Below, piece by piece: positions 53,001-64,000 of a DNA stretch of 64,000 nt (positions within the stretch are counted from its first letter, which is position 1; every line of letters starts with the position of its first letter). The position numbers and the translations under genes are program-made. The stretch spans positions 744,001-808,000 of the forward strand of contig NC_039486.1 of the NCBI RefSeq assembly GCF_003590095.1, in the 5' to 3' direction. A model generated the notes under the pieces. That model was given only the letters and a program-made list of their open reading frames with translations. It had not been told where the DNA came from and did not search any database. This stretch comes from Trichoplusia ni. Lineage: Eukaryota; Arthropoda; Insecta; Lepidoptera; Noctuidae.

Positions 53001-56000
53001 GAAAAAATCAAAGCTCACACAGGACTCGAACCTGCTATTCCTGGCTACACGCGCTAATCGCTAAGCTACCGTATAAAGATAGATGGACATCTAATTTATA
53101 TAGCCAAACCAACAGGCCTTGGCGTTGCAATTTGCAAATAATTAATTAATTTATGGGCGTTAGTGACCTTAAGCCGAGTTTTTAATTGATAAAGCCATCA
53201 TGTGGTTCTAAGATTTTTTTTTAACCGAACTGGTTTAGCCAGAGCTTAGACACGTAAAGCCTCAAATATCCTCCCAGGATCTCTAACAAATTCAGCATTT
53301 TGACCAGCTCTTCCGTATTAGTTTACCCAGCGAGCTTACCTAAATAAGTCTCGTCAAAATTATCAATCTTCTTTCAAAAAAACATTCCAGTACCAAACTG
53401 TACTATGAAATCTTTCGGGCCTAAAAACTCTGATTAAACTAAGAAGGTTGTTATTGAGGAGAGAGATGCCCCGGCAAGTCTTGAGCGATTCGTGTTACTC
53501 CCACAAATCCAACAGGCCTTTGGTACGGCAACCTTGGGCCACGCAAAAACTTGCACATAAAACAAAGTTCTCGAATAGATTAAGTCAATGAAATTATACG
53601 TACTACAGTCACTGAGCCTACAAGTGCACGGATTATATTTATAATACGACAGATAATAATAATGATAGCACAGTTGATAGCAAACGTTTTAAAAATTCCT
53701 AAACAAACACGTCGCATTGAACGTGACCAATGTTTTCGTTTTCGTCTATCGTTTTTATGATTATGGGTGTTGTTGATTGGAACTGGTCACCATATTGTGC
53801 TATAGATACTAAGTATTTCAAATGTGAATTTTTCAAAGCTATTTTTATTCTATATTCTTCCATAACCGTTTGGTCAGTATGATCCCAATGACAAACGGTG
53901 AGTTCAAATATCGTGAGGAAACCTGGATTCCAAATGCTGGAATCTGAAATCGCGCAAAGTGAGCTAGCGTCGTGATTATTGATCAACCCTTTCCTGTAAG
54001 GGAAGAGGTCTGTGCCCAGCAGTATGACGAATATCAGCTCGTATTCTTATACACTGTCATCGTATTTCTGAATCAACGTGAAAGCTAAGTTACACGCCAA
54101 TGATCACTATGCGAAGAGGTGCAGACTCGATCCCCACCTGGGATACACCTGAAGACGCTTATTCCTTGTCTGTATGATTTCTGTGTTTTATGTTATCTAA
54201 TATATAAAATTGTCGTCGTGTGTCGAGTCACAGTGTGCGTCATTGAACTCCTCCGAAACGGTTCGACGAATTCTACGAATTCTAATGAAATTTTATGTGC
54301 ATATTGGGTAGGTCTGAAAATCGGACAACATCTATTTTTCACACCCCTATTTTTTCCTAAAATCATTTGTATGGCAAAACAACGTTTGCCGGGACAGTTG
54401 GTTGTTTATAAAATTCCCCGCAACCCAGGAAATGTGTTTCCTAGTGCGGAATATCGTTTGGTAAAAATAAAACAGAGTGTAGATAAGGAATGACTGCTGT
54501 TATTTATGTTAAACGTCTCCTATCTAATTTATGACTTCATATTGATTCTTTCACAATTCATTCTGTCGATTCTGCAGAGTTTAAATTGAATGAAGTCATT
54601 ACTGTAAATTATGTTTTGACGACCTCCGTGGTCGAGTGGCGTACGCACCGGTTTCACGGTGTCGCTAGCTCTGAGGTTCCGGGTTCGATCCCCGGTCGGG
54701 TCAATGTAAAAATTCACATTCCTACATTGTCTCGGTTCTGGGTGTTTGTGGTGCCTTCGTTGTATCTGGATTCCATATCACAAGTGCTTTAGCAACTTAC
54801 TTTGGGTTCAGAACAATGTATGTGATGTTGTTGTCCGCATTTAATTATGTTCTTTTATGATTTTTATGTAAAGTAAAGAAGGTATTCAAAAAACAATTTA
54901 AACATTAATCAAATATGACTGTGAAGTCAGGTACTAACAGCGAAAGGATAAACAAAATATATTTCTAGATTTTAGATTCAAGGCGAAAAAATGACCTTGG
55001 TTATTTAAAGTTAAAATATTCAAAATTGCTCGAGACTCAAGAAATTATATTTACATTATATAGCTTGCATTTCGTAATTTCATGAGGGTTATTTAACCGA
55101 GTGTCTCATGACAGAAAAAGTTGGCGAAGTAAAACATCGCGAAAACTTCATCATATTGAAATCTGAACTACACAATTCGCAAAGTAGTAGGCATAGTCAT
55201 TAATGCGATGTCCTGCAATCAATGGGAAAGGTCCCAATCACGGGTTACTTTTAAAGCAATAGTAGTGCTGTTGAGGGATGGCATAGTCACGTTACTATAT
55301 GGTGTAGATCGACATCCCCGCTCCAGAAGTTATTAGTATTTCTTGCCTAGGTTTTGGTCAACCCGCAGTATTATTTCTGCATACTTGCACATGCAAATGA
55401 ACAGGCTATGACTGTCCTTAGTCAGTTAAACCTTAGATTCAAAGTGGTATTTGAATTGATAATATTAGGTGTAGGTGGTATAATGTTATATTGATATTTA
55501 ATATTATGAATAAATTACTGTCTATAATGTTGTTATGAATATTAAATGCTGTTTGTTTTTGGACTTATATCTTGATAAACCTGTTAGGTCTGTTTTTGAT
55601 TCATATAAACAATTCTAAGCTGACTTCACTTGAACAGATTTTCGTAGTTATTTTAATAGTTAAATATTGTTTTCCCTTTTCAACGCATTCTATTTATTTT
55701 CATCACTAGCTAGATTTATACCTGCCCTGTTTTTTTTTCACATTTTCCATTATACACATAGAATTTCACATTGTATCTTCGCTCCTATTAGTCGCGGCGT
55801 GATGGTTTATAGCCTAAAGCCTGCTTCGATGAATGGTCTATTCAACACAAAAATATTTTTTCAATTTGGACCAGTAGTTCCTGAGAGCGCGTTTAAACAA
55901 ACAAACAAACTCTTCAGCTTTATATATTAGTATAGTATAGAGTATATAGATTATCACGATTTCTTGGAAGTACCCACTGATTAGTAAATGCCTCATCTTT

Positions 56001-58300
56001 GTTACTTTTTTTTTCTTTTGTGTCGTTTCAGGTGTTTTCAGTAAACCTAGCTATTCATTTTACATCTAGGATATATTTATAGCATATATTATATACTAAC
56101 GAGAATATAAATAAAAATGCGACTTTCTAAAGTAAATATAAATCGTAGATACTTTTTTAGGCCCATTCAGACGTGGAGAGATACGTGCAAGACGTGCAAG
56201 TTGCGGTGTCTATTTTTTTTATTAAACGAATCCCGCTCTAATATTTTCAACCTAATGTCGCGGGGAATTCACAATTCACATACACAAATATACCTAGTCA
56301 CAGTACAAGCATCTGTGGATTACACAAACGCATGTTCTACGCGGAGATTGAACCTCAAATAATATATCTGCGCGGCTGAGTGATTACCCAGAAGAAATAA
56401 AAATTCAAGAAATTATTAGAGTCATCTCGATTTCGATATTGCAGGTAATTGAATGCTTTTTCACACAAGGTCGTACAGTACTATAGCTATTTTTTTTTGA
56501 CGCAGCAGAGAATCAACTAGATGAGGGCAATGATTTTCCGGAAAATCAATCGTCTTAGCAATATATTGGAAGTCTCGCAGCATTTCTCGCCACGTCTAAA
56601 TGTGCCTTTACACGGAATGTCACCGAACGCCCGCACGATATGTTTACGCGTGCGAATCAGCTGTTCGCTTTCCTTCAGTAAATTGAAATTTAATAGTGCG
56701 ATGCGAAAGTATTGAGTTGGTAATTATAATGTAGATCAGCTGATACAATAGGGGTGGCGCCTACTGTTACAAGAATAATTAATTTATTCATTAATAATAT
56801 TTAAGTAAAAGATATGTAGACTAGTAATATTTACAGTAATTTATGCATTTTAACATTTTTTTCTATCCAAGGCCAGCTCTTTGATTTCCTTGTGTTTTTA
56901 TTCCTATCCTTATTTTTTTAATCTTAATTTTTTTATTTGTCATCCTTGCTTTAAGTTTCCTTTTATAATATTAGTTAAAAAATCGTTGTGTTTGGTAAAC
57001 GTTTTGGTTTAACATTTATTATACATTTTTAAGATGGCGCTTTTATTTTTCCTCATCTAAATAACTTTCGTTAATCCAATTCATAATTTTTTACCTTATA
57101 AACGTTTACTAGCGCGTATTTATCGGGATAGCTCGACGACTTTCGTACCCAACCGGAGTCCTCAATCATGAGCTGACGCGGCGGCATGGTCGTGAGACAA
57201 AACTATTTGTTTTTATCCTTCTCAATGGAAAGGAAGCCTGTCCTTAGACTCCTTAGTAAGAACTCTCCACACCACTATTCCATGTAAATACAAAGTCCTA
57301 ACGTCCTTATTCATCCTCAGGTGAATTTATCGTGGAACGACAACAGTACGCTGACGTTCTACAACCAGCGTTACTGGCACTTCGAGCCGGAGATGTCCAA
57401 CGGCACCCTCGAGGACATGATCACCAGTATCAACCCTATCGTCGTGGTGAGTGTCCCACAGTTTTTAAACCTTAACGCAACAATTATGGGTTGTAAGGTT
57501 GACGTGCCTGTTTGCCTGTATATGTGTCCATCTGCGACAGCGTTATTGATAAACTGTGTTTCTTTTGTTTTGTTTTATGTTTTATGAGTCGGCAGTGTTC
57601 TTAGATATGTTTTATGATAATCGATTCAAGGATTGCTCTCAGAACATCCTCTTTTATAAATGAAATATTTAGAGTATTTCATTTTTTTTTACAGAAACCC
57701 ATAACCACTTTAAGAAAATAATTTTATCATACAAAGTTAGCATAAGCTAATCCAGATTAAATTAAAGGTCTGACTTTTTCTTTGATTATATTGGAATAAA
57801 ATTAATGATCTGTTTCTGCTGATCTGCTCTGCTGCAAAAAGTACTGAAGTCACCATACCAATCCCAATGAGCGTGACGTGTTGCAGGTTCGATGCCCAGA
57901 AAAAGCATTTGATCCACGAATGCTTGTTCTGAGTCTGGATGTCTTAGTGCACGTGACTTAAATTTTTTGTTAAGCCCCCGCAACACAAAGTTTAAAAACC
58001 GTACTGCAGAAATTATTTTAAACAAATAAATGACCTATAAACCTACATAATCATTTTAAACGTTTTTCTTATCTTAACCCTATCTTACAGACGATACCAT
58101 ACATACTGCGCTACCAAGGCCGGTTTGTCAAAGAAGCTGTGAACTTCTTCGTCGGAGGCTTCCACAAGAACATCTTCGTGACGGCCAACGTATCCTCATG
58201 GCTGTTCGAGGGTATCAGCGATCCTGTCCTGACGATTGCATCGCACTTCCCCAACCTGCCCTTGGACATACCGTATGATAGGTTCGGATGGTTCTACCAG
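48634..58300 (+). CDS. CD36/scavenger receptor class B-like protein, 5' part (gene runs off window)
   Basis: Coding exons are 48634-48750, 50385-50564, 57321-57446 and 58091-58300, each ending at a codon boundary, for the first 211 residues. An N-terminal membrane segment spans about 9-33 (LMGCGSVTVVLGAIMAIFWP), after a short cytoplasmic start. The ectodomain carries CD36-family marks: FEIWRETPIPMYLEFHFFNI, VVEMGPYVYRE, Asn-rich glycosylation sites (NITN, NLSW, NSTL, NGTL) and FGWFYQ. Family members bind lipids or carry lipid ligands across the plasma membrane. The second transmembrane segment and cysteine-rich part must lie past 64000. Croquemort-, emp- and SNMP-type subfamilies cannot be separated here. 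Intron 2 is 6.8 kb. Confidence 0.9.
50045..50092. repeat. (TA)n microsatellite
   Basis: An almost pure TA run of over 40 bases, interrupted by one TGTA, lies in intron 1 of the CD36-like gene. Confidence 0.9.
53015..53075 (-). repeat. tRNA-like SINE head
   Basis: The minus strand reads CGGTAGCTTAGCGATTAGCG followed by B-box GGTTCGAGTCC. It looks like a tRNA-derived SINE head. I could not fold a full cloverleaf by eye, so it is not called a tRNA gene. Confidence 0.5.
54180..54500 (+). mobile_element. Dispersed element, possibly a non-autonomous Helitron
   Basis: It starts TCTAATATATAAAATT and includes CTCCTCCGAAACGGTTCGAC, TGTGCATATTGGGTAGGTCTG and AAACAACGTTTGCCGGGACAG. This ordered set is a very common insect repeat. 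A TC-A/T-rich start and a CTAGT-like 3' end in relatives would fit Helitrons, but this copy has changed at that end. The overlapping 124-codon frame is not a gene. Confidence 0.5.
54617..54857 (+). repeat. tRNA-derived SINE (family S2)
   Basis: The head has A box TGGTCGAGTGGCG and B box GGTTCGATCCC. The body contains GGTTCTGGGTGTTTGTGGTG, ACAAGTGCTTTAGCAACTTAC and CAGAACAATGTATGTGATGTTG. This is a well-formed lepidopteran SINE inside intron 2 of the CD36-like gene. Confidence 0.8.
55690..55935 (+). repeat. Dispersed repeat family R2, second copy
   Basis: It shares TTTATACCTGCCC, TTGTATCTTCGCTxCTATT, GGTCTATTCAACACAAAAA and GGACCAGTAGTTCCTGAG with 13393-13612. It extends to CAAACAAACAAACTCTTCAGC and a TA-rich tail. 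Confidence 0.7.
57840..57990 (+). repeat. SINE-like fragment
   Basis: B-box-like GGTTCGATGCCC is followed by GATCCACGAATGCTTGTTCTGAGTCTGG and a CCCCCGCAACACAA end. It is the same family as 3475-3620 and lies in intron 3 of the CD36-like gene. Confidence 0.6.
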
Positions 58301-61300
58301 GTAAGTCTGGTTATCAAAGCCCAATGCTTAAATGGGGTATTATAAGTTTGACTGTCTTTCTGTATGTGGCATCATAGCTCCCCAATGGTTTGAGCGATTT
58401 CGATTTAGTTTGTTTAGTAATAAAGGTGAATTATGTGCGAGTGTTCTTAAACATGTTTGAGAATATTAAGTCGACCCATTTAAAAGTTGTGGGGGCTGAA
58501 AGATTTCACTGTCTGAAGCTGTTTGTATTTTTAATTTTATCTCGGTTTTTGAAAAGTGATTGGTCACAAAGTGGCGAACTGTTTACTATTTTCACAGCTT
58601 CCTAAATATGGGTTTCAAAAAGCTTTGACTAGTTAAACACTAACCACTATGCCAAATGTCAAATCAACTAAACTAAATAGAGTTATAGAGACCGATGAAG
58701 ATATAACTTGGTTGGCAGAACGGAGGAGGTAGACAATCAACGACGTCGTGTGCGTTTTGTTAATTTCACCGTTCACATACCTCAAGAGGTGATTAACACC
58801 AGCGCGCACACTAAATGAATAGATTTGTTACAAGTAGAGATATATAGTACTCTCTAAAATTTATCAGCTTGCTTTTTGGTCTATCCTACGTACTAGTAGT
58901 AAACTTTAGGTATTGATACCGTAGAACGTTCTGGAACACTTTCCCGTTGTAACTGTTATCTTATCAGGATCTCTGTAATCTGCAATCATGATGTCATTAC
59001 TCATCGATATCGATATGTGACGTCACGATCCAATTGTTTATTAGTGTTGATACTAAGATTGTCTTTCTTCGATGTTCCCATGTTCTAAGTTTTGAGTTTA
59101 CGAAGACAAATGGTTAAGTTATCTCTAAGACTTTTCAAATTTCCATTACTCAACTTTTGTTCTACAAGAGCGTGTTTACAACACAATACCACTATTTTTA
59201 ATGTTTCAAATCCCAGGGGTAAAAAAGAATCCCTATTACTAATAGGTCCGTCAGTCTGTCGCCAGCTTTTTATTTTTCTTAGCCTATAATCATTCCCCTG
59301 CTAATCAAATGTCTCGCTAAGTCCTTCAAAATCCGCATATGCGTATATGGGAGAGATGTGGACTTAGAATTTGCAAAATATATCTAAATTATGACGGTAT
59401 CAGTAAGGCCGAAGACCAACATGACTCATTTACAAGCGAACATCAATATTATTTGTTTCGATAAGAAGGAACGTGTATAATAACAAAATAATGATATTTT
59501 TTTTCATTCAAATTGTGTTCATAATGACTTTAATACCATGACTAAGTGGGGATCAAAGTTCGATTCTCGGTAAGTAACTGTTTACGGTTAAGGAGTGACT
59601 CATGTAACGGCGTTGTTTTATCTTTGGTTAATAATAATTACATTGAAATCGAATGTGTTTTCGATAGCAAAAAATGTTATTAAAGATACTGTAACGTGTC
59701 AGCCGATTGTGATAACTTCAAATGTTCATGGTATGGACATGTGAGACCAGCATTCAGCAATATCTAAACGTCAAAAATCAAAAAATATAATAACAGTTAG
59801 ATAACAGTCTAACTGTTTAGTTTTGCTTTTAGTCAGTAACAGTCTACCCATGTTTCCTCTCTGTCCTTTGCATACTGGGGCCGTGATAACCCTTCTGGAC
59901 AATCCCGCTGCCTCGTTGGCACTCTCCCCTTTATTCTAACTGTCCCCGACGATTTATCATAATATAGTCACTTTTACTCTAGTCAGTCTCAATAAGAATC
60001 ACTACCAATCCAGTTTTTGTTTGATCTGTTATCTTTTTTTGCTTGAGTATAAAACTTGTCGTCTATGGTCTTATTTATAAGCAAATCTGGTTTTGAAAGT
60101 CACTCACAAGCCTTGATGTGCATGTCAACGTCAATGTTTGTTTTTTGCGAGAGCTTGCTTGTTGATATGATTAGTTAGCGACGTTAAGCGAATGATGAAG
60201 TCAATATGGTAGGTCATTATCCAAGAGTACTTCTTAAACGTCTGTCTCCACATTCCACTTGAAAATGAATAAGCATTTTTTTGAGTTCCCTGCGTCTTTT
60301 CTACGTAAGACTGTTTGTTTTCTGACTGAAGTAACCATTAAGATGAGTTATGTACCTTTCCACAATGGAAAATGTCCTACTTTGAGAGATGGCGGTAGAC
60401 TCCCAGGGTTCATGTATAAGAATTTCAAGATTTTCAGCTCAATACAAGAACGACGCATAGCAAACTCCCCCTTACAGGGGATATACAGTCTTTGTCATGG
60501 AATGCAGAGATATATAAATAAACATTTACATCAACACTTACCAAGTATCATTCTCAACGCCTTCTTTCCATTAGTCATCGAGATTCGGCTAAGTACCAGT
60601 GTTCTACAAGGAGCGACTGCCTATCTGACCTCCTCAACCCAATTATCTGGGCAAGACGATACCCCCTAGTAGGACTGGTTGCCGGACTTTCTAGTTTCTG
60701 ACTACCAGTAACGTATTGCTCTTCCGTTAATATTATTAAATACGATACATTATAATTCTTTTAATAAATCATTTGTCCACTATCAATGTCGGATGTTGCT
60801 GTTATCGAACAGTTCCTTAATAATAATAATTTATTGACCTCGATTCGGATTTAATAATGCATTTATTATATATATAGCTGTTAAGTAATGGTACCGGTTT
60901 GACAATTTTAAGTAAAAGAAAGGAAAAGTTTTTAAGTGACTTATTTTATAACAAACATAAGAAATAGTTTTAGTTTTTTAGTTTTTAATTGTGCTAAGGT
61001 TCGAAACAATGCGAGTGTTCTGCAACTACTACGAGTCACAATAAAGATAAACAAAGTTGCTACAAAATTTATCACCCATCAAATTTATGACCGCAACAAC
61101 AACTAAGCCTGGATCTTTACCGATCACAGTATATAATCACCCATCACTCTGATGACAGACGGATACCGAACCCAAAACAATTGAAACTAAAATTTTATTC
61201 ATTTCTTGGTGTGATGGTTTTCAATACTAACACCAGTAGCCACAATCTTCAAACCGCTTAGATCATCAACAGAACGTTTGTCGCAACGATAATTGCGAAT

Positions 61301-64000
61301 TACATAACACAGTTTTCGTTTGACCGACTTGCCAATGTCACGGCGCATTGGTTACGTTACTTTTACTGGTCTTAGTATTAATTGGAGTTAGTTTTATACA
61401 TTTAATATACAGAACTATGTTTATAAGATCCTTAGGCTAATTATATTAATACCATTTTTTTCAGGCCAATCCGATAACTGATCTTTTTTTAGGTTCTCGT
61501 ACCCAAAGGGGTATAAACGGAACCCCATCAATAAATCCACCCATGTCACCAGGCTGTATCTCACGAACTGTGGTAGCTAGGCAGCTGAACACACAACGGC
61601 TTTAAGTTAGATTGATGTTTTTCCCTCATTTGTCTTTTTAGCCTATTTGTAAAAAAAAACCTCTGAATGTGGAAATACTTCATTTTTCCTCTGCTTCTTC
61701 CATCTTTTAAGAAATTTAACAAATGGACACAGCTCTAGGTATAATATACCACGCTTATGTATAAAATCTGTAGATATATGAAATATCCATTGTTAATATG
61801 CTGATATTTAGCCACATACCACGTGAGTCGCAACCGTGACGTGGTTTTCATTAAATTGTGAAAAATGTGTAGCGATTTCATATCTGTGCTCGTAACTTCA
61901 TACTAGTATTGTTTCATGCTTTTAATATTTTTAGATACAAGTTGCTTAAATAATATTTTTAAATAATACACTTACGTATTTGTTTCTTTGTAAATATTTA
62001 TTATTTTTGCCTATTTTTCTTGTAAAATGGTATGTCAAACATTGGACTTGTCCTATTATTTTACCGATAGCAGCAATATTTTCAGTTTTCATGAGATACA
62101 GCTTGAATATAGACGGACGGACAACCGGAACCTCAGTTATATGATTCCTTTTTTACCTTTTGCATACGGGTTCCAAAAAATATAGGTCTGCTACTCACGA
62201 GCATTAAATTGTACTAACACATTTACTTATAATTTCTTTGTGTTGCATTGTACAATGATATCGATAAACAAACAAGAACTTATTCAGCCGTAAATATAAA
62301 CTGTCTCTCTTGATATCGTAAAAATCATACAGATATCACTATGCAATACAAACAAAATAATCTTATCTTTATCTCAAAATAACCACAAGCAGACATGTAT
62401 TGGGATAGCACTATTCTATAATCTTTGCTATTGGTGACTGACCTATTTTTTACCACACTTTTCTGTACATCTATGAAATTTATCTTCTAGTTAAGCTTCA
62501 AGAATTTCAAGTGGGACATGCCCACTTTACTGTGACCTATAAGCCAGGCTGCAAATTACTAATAAATATCAAACATTGAAGCTCAGTGCCTCTCAGAGAA
62601 AAAATACTGCCTTAATCTATTAGAATTGTTATTTAAAATAGTTGACAAAAGGAGTAAGAAAATTTTTGCTACTTTTCTCAGTAAATGGCCCTTTGCTGTA
62701 TTAAATAGTTCTTTCGAACCTGCGTCTACCGCACCCAGTAGGTACAACTCAGCTATTTACACGACAGTTCGACTAATTTGAATTCGGATTAACTATTTTA
62801 AGTTCAACATAAAGGTATCATAGTTTGAAATCAATGTAATATATTACGATAATTTCAAACCTCTTTGGCAACTGTATCGACAAGGACATTTGACTAAAAT
62901 AGGACAAAGTCAACTTGAACTCTCTGTCAATTGACATATGCTATTTTTTGCCTTGACCTAGGATGTACCCTCGCGCGAAAGCAAGTCTTCTATAGATAGA
63001 GTAATGCTCGCTACATATATGTGCAGTAATTTATTGCGTCAGTACACATCAACGTTCCGCGTAATAACGCACTGCACTTTCTCTATTGTGTAATGACGTG
63101 CACTATGTTTACTGCAGTTTTCTTAGACGGATCAAGCGCGTTTTCTAAGGGAGATTTTATCTGAAGCAATCCTAAAAAAAAGTTGTCTCACTTTTGTGTT
63201 ATTGTTCGAAAAAATGATATCTTGTACACTAACATTCATGGAGTTTAATATTATAAACTACGATTACGATCCTCAGCTCTCTGGACTTTAAAAGAAACTG
63301 CGAACCCTGAGTTTTTTTTTCGAAATTTCTTCTCACGGTAGTCAGATAGGAAATGTCGGCTCCAGCGTTCTCAAAAAAGACACGTAAAAGTGATAAAATA
63401 TCTTATTTGCAGAATAAACGATTTCATTTCATTTCTCAATGACACCTAGAATATAAAGATTGTTTGAATCATGAAAAATGTTTACTTTCAGACCTTATTG
63501 ACCTGCTTCATATACTGCAATTGTCAGAAATAGAGGAAGGAAAAATTCACTCAACAACAAAACATACTTGAACAATGACTTACATACTAATATGTATAGA
63601 TAAGATACAAATTATTCCGCGACGCAGCTGATACTACTGAAACAGAGTCTCTGAATCAGAATTATCTTTTGAAATCTACGTATTTGTACGATAGTACGAT
63701 GAGGCTAGGCGTAATGAGTCGGCAAATATGATATCGGTGTCTCTATGTCCTTCAGGTTTCCTATGTCATTACTTGTTTATTTCCTTGTTATTATGCTTCA
63801 TCTAATATGGGGTGCTCTACTTTGGTCGTGCATGAACTATGCTCGCGCTTATGCATCCGGCCCTGTAACGGTAACCGGAGACACGGCCATGCCATTTGCT
63901 TATTAGATTTTTGTCATAAAAATAAGCTCTTAATTAAGAACCTAGACAAAAGTAGATGCAAACTCCTGCAGTGATGCAGTAGTATTAGAACCAGTGCGGC
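58301..64000. other. Intron of the CD36-like gene, no further exon seen
   Basis: From the donor at 58301 to the window end I found no exon continuing the CD36 frame. The span holds a family R1 fragment (60585-60715) and a repeat with GTACCCAAAGGGGTATAAACGG and CACCAGGCTGTATCTCACGAAC (61495-61570). Related pieces are at 62090-62180 and 59225-59260. No independent gene is supported. Confidence 0.55.

Noticed and set aside
54586..54792. Possible functional tRNA gene at a tRNA-like sequence
   Set aside because: A and B boxes are present, but the tail is a SINE body and no acceptor stem closes the cloverleaf.
60259..60669. 136-codon plus-strand frame
   Set aside because: It has no domain, lies inside an intron of the CD36-like gene, and its end runs into dispersed repeat family R1.

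Overview
This is eukaryotic, AT-rich insect nuclear DNA, most likely from a moth or butterfly (Lepidoptera). Three things point there: spliced genes with GT-AG introns, digestive trypsin-like genes of the lepidopteran type ending in WIQxNA, and a dense load of tRNA-derived SINEs and other dispersed repeats of lepidopteran style. No species can be named from the sequence alone. Most short open frames are antisense shadows, intron sequence or repeats. I rebuilt seven complete spliced genes, one partial gene and one gene remnant by hand from splice sites and reading phase.

1-12.1 kb, minus strand: three trypsin-fold genes with the same four-exon plan (46-nt exon 1, about 166-nt exon 2, 244-256-nt exon 3, final exon). 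Two (SPH-A and SPH-B) are almost identical products of a recent duplication of at least 3.4 kb. The third (SPH-C) is a more distant relative. All three keep the catalytic His and Asp and the six structural cysteines. All three have lost the catalytic Ser, the neighbouring Asp, the trypsin S1 Asp and the Ile-Val-Gly-Gly activation end, so they look like secreted pseudoproteases.

16.6-23.2 kb, minus strand: two trypsins (TRY-D and TRY-E) with the same exon plan and an intact triad, Arg/Ile-Val-Gly-Gly activation site and S1 Asp. A third copy survives only as an isolated, frame-damaged signal-peptide exon with its TATA box at 27.2-27.3 kb. Between and around these genes lie a 5'-truncated Penelope-like element with a GIY-YIG endonuclease end, terminal inverted repeats and a 13-base target duplication, a GC-rich retroposed element, and SINEs.

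33.3-37.1 kb, minus strand: a complete BMP-pathway R-Smad (Mad). 38.2-43.2 kb, plus strand: a complete Hsp70/Hsp90-organising co-chaperone (Hop/STIP1), divergent from Mad, with a three-unit heat-shock element about 170 bases before its ATG. 48.6 kb to the right edge, plus strand: the first four coding exons of a CD36/scavenger-receptor class B membrane protein, with long repeat-bearing introns; its remaining exons lie beyond the window.

The protease genes form one local, actively rearranging digestive-type cluster. Active enzymes and inactive homologs share gene structure, signal peptide and TATA promoters. Mad, Hop and the CD36-like gene are unrelated housekeeping or signalling neighbours.
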